Source of the DNA: Tritrichomonas foetus
Lineage: Eukaryota > Parabasalia > Tritrichomonadida > Tritrichomonadidae
Assembly: GCA_001839685.1 (NCBI GenBank)
Contig: MLAK01000078.1
Span: forward strand, 1-64,000
DNA length: 64,000 nt
Direction: 5' to 3'
The notes under the pieces are model-generated. The model made no database searches. It was not told the origin of the DNA and was given only the letters and a program-made list of their open reading frames with translations. This document shows positions 60,345 to 64,000 of this stretch, piece after piece (position 1 is the stretch's first letter; each line of letters opens with the position of its first letter). The position numbers and the translations under genes are program-made.

Positions 60345-61922
60345 ATGTTTTTCGTCTTTTTCGGCTTAATTGCTTCCATCTACGTTCCATACACTGATCC
60401 ACATCCACTTGTCCGCACAGTTTCTGAAGAAGAAGCTCAGCAAATCTCTCGCCACGAAAATCAAACCATCGTTGTAGCACTCACAAATAACCAAGAAACT
60501 AACGACGAAATCTTGGAAACGCTAAGTGCAGCTGCAATATATTTCAAAAACATTTCATTTTGCGTATTCAACGGTGAGTCAAACGCCAAAGTTACGAAAG
60601 AAAATGAAATCGAAGCACCAGCCATCTTTTTGTATATCAAAGGCATAATGTTTGCTAATTATATATATCCAGACATCGATACCAGCTTTTTGAGTCTCTG
60701 CAACTTGATTATTAAGCCGCCCAAGAAGCCAATCACATCATTGAAAGAGCTTTACAGTTCAATTGGAACAGGCCCCTTCACAATCATTGCACCACCAAAG
60801 AAGGTTGAGCTTGCAAGGTTACTCCAATACCGAATTGGCAATCAATTAGGTATTGTCGATATTTTAAATGCTGATGGAAAAGTTTTATTAGCTTTGGGAA
60901 TTAACGAAACATCTCTTGCCCTTGTTAGAAAGGAAGACATGTGTGTAGTTCCAATTGATTTCGATATAGAGTCTGTTTTCGAAGCATCTAATCCAGTTTA
61001 TCGTGTTTTAATGAATTCCGACATCACTGGAGAAGAAGATATTGTTTTCTCAATAATTTCTGAAGAATTTGAAGATAACGAACGTGACTTTTTGTTCGAA
61101 GTTGGTCAACGCTTTCCAAATTTCATCGTTGGTTACGCAAACCAAGTGAGTGATTACATCCAAAAGTTCAACATTCCACCAAATGGTGATGATACTCATG
61201 AAATTGTTGTTTTTAATCTTCCTCGTGGAATTTATTATAATTGCTCTTCATATTTCGGCAAATTCAAAGGAATTCCATTCGATGTGAGTAACTGGGTTTC
61301 TGCAGCCACAAAAATGTTGAACGATATTAGTAAAGGTACTCTTCAACCTTCATTCATGACTGAAGATCCATCAGATCCAACTGAAAATGATCCATTCGTC
61401 ACAAAAGTTGTCGGAACAACTTATGAAAGCTTTGTCATGGATCCTGAACATGATGTCGTCATGTTATATAAACGAGAGAATTGTCCACATTGCGTAAAAT
61501 TCTTCCCAACATTTTCAGCATTCGCCAAAGAATGTGCTGAAGCAAAATTAGATTTTGTGAAATTTGGATTCATTGATATTTCAAAGAATTCAGCACCAAT
61601 TAAATATCCATACATGCCTGGTGTTCCTCATGTTCAAATCTTTCCAGCAAAGAATAAAACAGACGATAATCCACTTCATGGAGGAAGAGACAGGTTTGCA
61701 CTCATTCGACTCTTGAAGGCTTATTCCAGTGGAGAAATTCCATTCGAGGCACCACTTCCAGACAAAGGACAAATAGCAATGGAAATGATGCAAATGCTCT
61801 TTGGTGCAAAGGATATGCCAGAAGAAGAGAAAATAAAGACATTTATGTATATGGATAAAATGTCAAAGTTGCTCAATCTGACAGAAGCCAATGAATCAAA
61901 GGATACAAGCAAAGAACTTTAA
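60345..61922 (+). CDS. Protein disulfide isomerase-like ER protein, single C-terminal CPHC thioredoxin domain
   Basis: 525 residues from the ATG at 60345; the frame opens at a TTG at 60330 that overlaps an initiator-like site. An N-terminal signal peptide (MFFVFFGLIASIYVP) leads to the ER. Residues about 20-340 look like thioredoxin-like PDI b-type domains without CxxC. The C-terminal domain (about 350-470) has VVGTTYESFVMD, like the start of PDI a' domains, then KRENCPHCVKFFP with the active site CPHC (380-383), and GVPHVQIFPA with the cis-proline. The protein ends SKEL, which is only KDEL-like: the third-last residue is Lys, not Asp/Glu. It probably assists oxidative folding of secreted, cysteine-rich proteins. 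The CPHC site is shifted from the usual CGHC and should change redox potential; that is an inference. Confidence 0.86.
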   Translation: MFFVFFGLIASIYVPYTDPHPLVRTVSEEEAQQISRHENQTIVVALTNNQETNDEILETLSAAAIYFKNISFCVFNGESNAKVTKENEIEAPAIFLYIKGIMFANYIYPDIDTSFLSLCNLIIKPPKKPITSLKELYSSIGTGPFTIIAPPKKVELARLLQYRIGNQLGIVDILNADGKVLLALGINETSLALVRKEDMCVVPIDFDIESVFEASNPVYRVLMNSDITGEEDIVFSIISEEFEDNERDFLFEVGQRFPNFIVGYANQVSDYIQKFNIPPNGDDTHEIVVFNLPRGIYYNCSSYFGKFKGIPFDVSNWVSAATKMLNDISKGTLQPSFMTEDPSDPTENDPFVTKVVGTTYESFVMDPEHDVVMLYKRENCPHCVKFFPTFSAFAKECAEAKLDFVKFGFIDISKNSAPIKYPYMPGVPHVQIFPAKNKTDDNPLHGGRDRFALIRLLKAYSSGEIPFEAPLPDKGQIAMEMMQMLFGAKDMPEEEKIKTFMYMDKMSKLLNLTEANESKDTSKEL

Positions 61923-62080
61923 AATGAATTCTTAAACATTTTTTCTTTTCATTAAATGATTCTCTTTTCCCCTCCGGGATTAATGTTATCTTAATGTCAT
62001 TTCTATATAATTATTTTACGTTAATAGTATTCATAATTAATTTACTATATATCGTCCAATGAACCTATTAATATTCAAGA

Positions 62081-62165
62081 AGAAAGAATAAGATCAAGAA
62101 AGAAAGAATAAGATCAAGAAAGAAAGAATAAGATCAAGGAAGAAAGAATAAGATCAAGAAAGAAA
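62081..62165 (+). repeat. 20-base minisatellite, four copies
   Basis: Unit AGAAAGAATAAGATCAAGAA at 62081-62100, 62101-62120, 62121-62140 (one base different) and 62141-62160, followed by a partial copy. It lies in the short convergent spacer after the PDI gene and is a clear, recent tandem duplication. Confidence 0.92.
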
Positions 62166-62210
62166 TGATTAAATATAATGAGATATGATATATAGACACA
62201 ATAATATAAT

Positions 62211-62912
62211 TTATTCAGATTTATAATGTTCATTTCCATTCATGACTAGATGTTTTGGTGTTTCTTTTGCGAGCATCCAAATTTTGGTAAATATTAACAA
62301 TGCGCACGTATATTGAATTATGGATCCAATAGAATAAACAAGCCTGTTTCTCCAGAAAACAACAGTTATCACAATATGCGCAATAAAGAGTAAAATTCCG
62401 AGATAAGGGATTAATCTTGAAACAATGGAAATTTCATAGCCAGCTTTTTTAGCCCAAAAATCAGAAATACAAAAGTACAGAAACATTCCCAAGAAGAATG
62501 TGAAGGCTGCTGCCAAATGAATAATTTTATGATCGATTAATGTAACATCTGCCAGAATGGAGAGTCCTAAGGCATTAACCGGAATTAAAAATGATGTCAA
62601 ATAATAGGAAAACTTAAAAAGTGAACTTTTCGTAATTTTCTTGAAATCAAATAATTTATGAATAATTTTTTGCCTAACAACAAGGATGAAGAAGAGGAAC
62701 ATTGCTTCTATGTTCATTGCGACAGGAAATATTCGATTTTCTGGAAAGAACTGAACGGTTTCTGAGATTGTTCGAATTCTTCCTTTTCGAAAATGATTTG
62801 TTGAGTAATAAATCGACCAGCATGCAAGAACAGTAACAACAGGGAATATCGATGCTATTTTGTATATCGTCTTTGGTGATCCGAGCTGGATAATCATGCT
62901 TTCTGCTTTCAT
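62211..62912 (-). CDS. Frag1/DRAM/Sfk1-family multi-pass membrane protein
   Basis: A 233-residue protein with about six membrane helices. The pattern TISETVQFFPENRIFPVAMNIEA after the first helix matches the conserved exofacial loop of the FRAG1/DRAM/SFK1 family. Later helices include IIHLAAAFTFFLGMFLYF and a last helix near SIGSIIQYTCALLIF, also typical. Relatives include PGAP2/FRAG1 (GPI-anchor remodelling), DRAM (lysosomal, autophagy) and yeast Sfk1 (plasma membrane). I cannot choose between these roles from sequence. The start is the first ATG; TCAAT upstream is a weak initiator candidate. Divergent from the transporter gene at the window end. Confidence 0.8.
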   Translation of the reverse strand: MKAESMIIQLGSPKTIYKIASIFPVVTVLACWSIYYSTNHFRKGRIRTISETVQFFPENRIFPVAMNIEAMFLFFILVVRQKIIHKLFDFKKITKSSLFKFSYYLTSFLIPVNALGLSILADVTLIDHKIIHLAAAFTFFLGMFLYFCISDFWAKKAGYEISIVSRLIPYLGILLFIAHIVITVVFWRNRLVYSIGSIIQYTCALLIFTKIWMLAKETPKHLVMNGNEHYKSE

Positions 62913-63332
62913 TTATTATTTTAAATTGAATAATAACTTTTTCAATAGTATATTTACTTAGCCTATGAATTTTTTTGTGTGCCATATTGAAAAATATGAT
63001 CGTTTTACAAATTTATATTTCAAAAAAATAATGACATATAGTTTTGTAACAAAAAAATAGATGCCGTTTATCCTAAATGTCTTTAATTTAAAGTTCTTAA
63101 TTTGTCGCATTTCTTTATTCTAGTCAATAAATTATCATTTGCCAATTGTAATGTTTTTCAATAAGTTCAATACTACAAACCATTTATCAACTTTTTTACT
63201 GTTTATATGGCCATTAATTCTAAAGAAAAGACAAATAAATTCGGAAAAAGTTGATATAGAAAAACTGGTAATCCATTGAATAAGTTCGATCTTTACGATT
63301 TTTTTGTAAATCCATAGAAAAATTTCCTCGAT
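62913..63332. other. Divergent intergenic spacer
   Basis: AT-rich, between the Frag1-like gene and the MFS gene at the window end. No gene or repeat is recognised. Confidence 0.55.
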
Positions 63333-64000
63333 ATGGATGATTCCAACCAAGCGGAAATTATTCATGATGAAGAAAATGCATATGATGAAGGTAAAAAATG
63401 GATTCCATTAAGTAAGCGAGACCATATAAAATTTATTCATCTCATGGGAATTACAATTGGAACACTTGCTTCTACATTATTATATAATATTTTGTATACT
63501 TTATTTACACCATTATGTGTTAAACTCAAATTGCCACAGATTGCAAGAACAATGCTTCTTTTTTCAGGTGGCTTGATTGGCTTCGTTATTGGTCCACTTG
63601 CTGGTACATTAAGTGATACCACAACTTTTAGATTTGGAAGGAGACGAATTTTTATGATTGTTGGCGGAATTTTCATAGTTTTATTTTTGCTCACTTTGAT
63701 GTATTGTGTTGAAATTGGGGAATATCTCAATAAAAAGAATCCACTCGTTCTACAACAAACCGTCATGATTCTTTCATTTATTTTTGTGATTATTGCTGGC
63801 AATTTTGTTCAAATTCCATCTCGCGCACTTTGCTCGGATGTCACTCCAAAAAAACAACAAGTTCTTGTTTCTTCATGTGTGACTGTATATTCAGGAGTAG
63901 GTGGAATTTTTTCCAATTTGGTGGGAGCTCTCCAGCTTTATAAATACACAAATCTTTCACAAGAGTCTTTTGTTTTAGTTGTAGGGTTATCCATATGTGC
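63333..64000 (+). CDS. Sucrose/disaccharide-transporter-like MFS protein (5' part only)
   Basis: Open from ATG 63333 to the window end (222 complete codons), so the gene is cut off. A short acidic cytosolic start (MDDSNQAEIIHDEE) is followed by membrane helices. The segment GGLIGFVIGPLAGTLSD then TTFRFGRRR is the classic MFS loop 2-3 motif in the form found in plant sucrose transporters and related GPH-type carriers (GPLVG-x-x-SD then GRRRP). A later segment NFVQIPSRALCSDVTP corresponds to their N-x-x-QGP-x-RAL-x-AD. The full protein would have about 12 helices. It probably imports a sugar with protons; the substrate is not defined. The complementary frame 63437-63802 is only its shadow. Confidence 0.87.
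   Translation, partial: MDDSNQAEIIHDEENAYDEGKKWIPLSKRDHIKFIHLMGITIGTLASTLLYNILYTLFTPLCVKLKLPQIARTMLLFSGGLIGFVIGPLAGTLSDTTTFRFGRRRIFMIVGGIFIVLFLLTLMYCVEIGEYLNKKNPLVLQQTVMILSFIFVIIAGNFVQIPSRALCSDVTPKKQQVLVSSCVTVYSGVGGIFSNLVGALQLYKYTNLSQESFVLVVGLSIC

Noticed and set aside
63437..63802. 121-codon minus-strand frame at the window end
   Set aside because: It lies opposite the MFS transporter gene, whose motifs clearly mark the plus strand as coding.
1..64000. tRNA, rRNA, CRISPR arrays, bacterial operon signals and intact mobile elements
   Set aside because: None could be supported by eye. No tRNA B-box context, CRISPR spacing, or transposase/reverse-transcriptase motifs were found; small RNA genes could still be missed without a covariance search.

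Overview
The window looks like nuclear DNA of a parabasalid (trichomonad) protist, most probably Tritrichomonas foetus or a close relative. It is very AT-rich, especially between genes. Almost all genes are intronless, and spacers are mostly 0.2-1.6 kb. The gene content is typical of trichomonads: an initiator-binding (IBP39-type) protein, an R2R3 Myb, kinases fused to Sel1 repeats, BspA-like leucine-rich surface proteins, a Pmp-like beta-helix protein and an ankyrin protein. The single clear intron ends in the trichomonad 3' element CTAACACACAG. The species call is an inference.

Layout. 1-8.6 kb: a PPP phosphatase, the initiator-binding protein, then the first of three related giant surface proteins. 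8.6-23.2 kb: the other two surface proteins (8657-13495, which contains a 496-base N gap, and 18845-23143). Between them lie a small basic protein, a PQ-loop lysosomal transporter and a kinase split by a 383-base intron. 24-30 kb: a Myb, a CFAP410/C21orf2 ciliary LRR protein, an auxin-efflux-type carrier and a decayed gene remnant. 30-40 kb: a kinase-Sel1 protein, a Pmp-like surface protein and a RapGAP protein broken by one in-frame TAA. 40-51 kb: a Rim15/IREH-like AGC kinase with HCD in place of HRD, a Rab GTPase, a BspA-like surface protein, and a pseudokinase ORF followed in the same frame by a Sel1 ORF. 51-64 kb: another type I surface protein, an ankyrin protein, an alpha/beta hydrolase, a VPS9 Rab exchange factor, a PDI-like protein, a Frag1/DRAM membrane protein and the start of a sucrose-transporter-like MFS gene cut by the window edge.

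Functionally the genes group into surface/adhesion candidates (six single-pass proteins), signalling (four kinase or pseudokinase loci and a phosphatase), and membrane traffic or small-GTPase control (Rab, VPS9, RapGAP). The rest are transcription factors, membrane transporters, and single ciliary and ER-folding proteins. There is no operon-like organisation.

The most notable items are the three-member Cys-module surface family, the 383-base intron that restores the kinase APE motif, and two long frames that each continue past a single TAA. Several ORFs only reach their maximal length by using TTG or GTG. I moved those starts to the first sensible ATG (8657, 23143, 32254, 44210, 60345).
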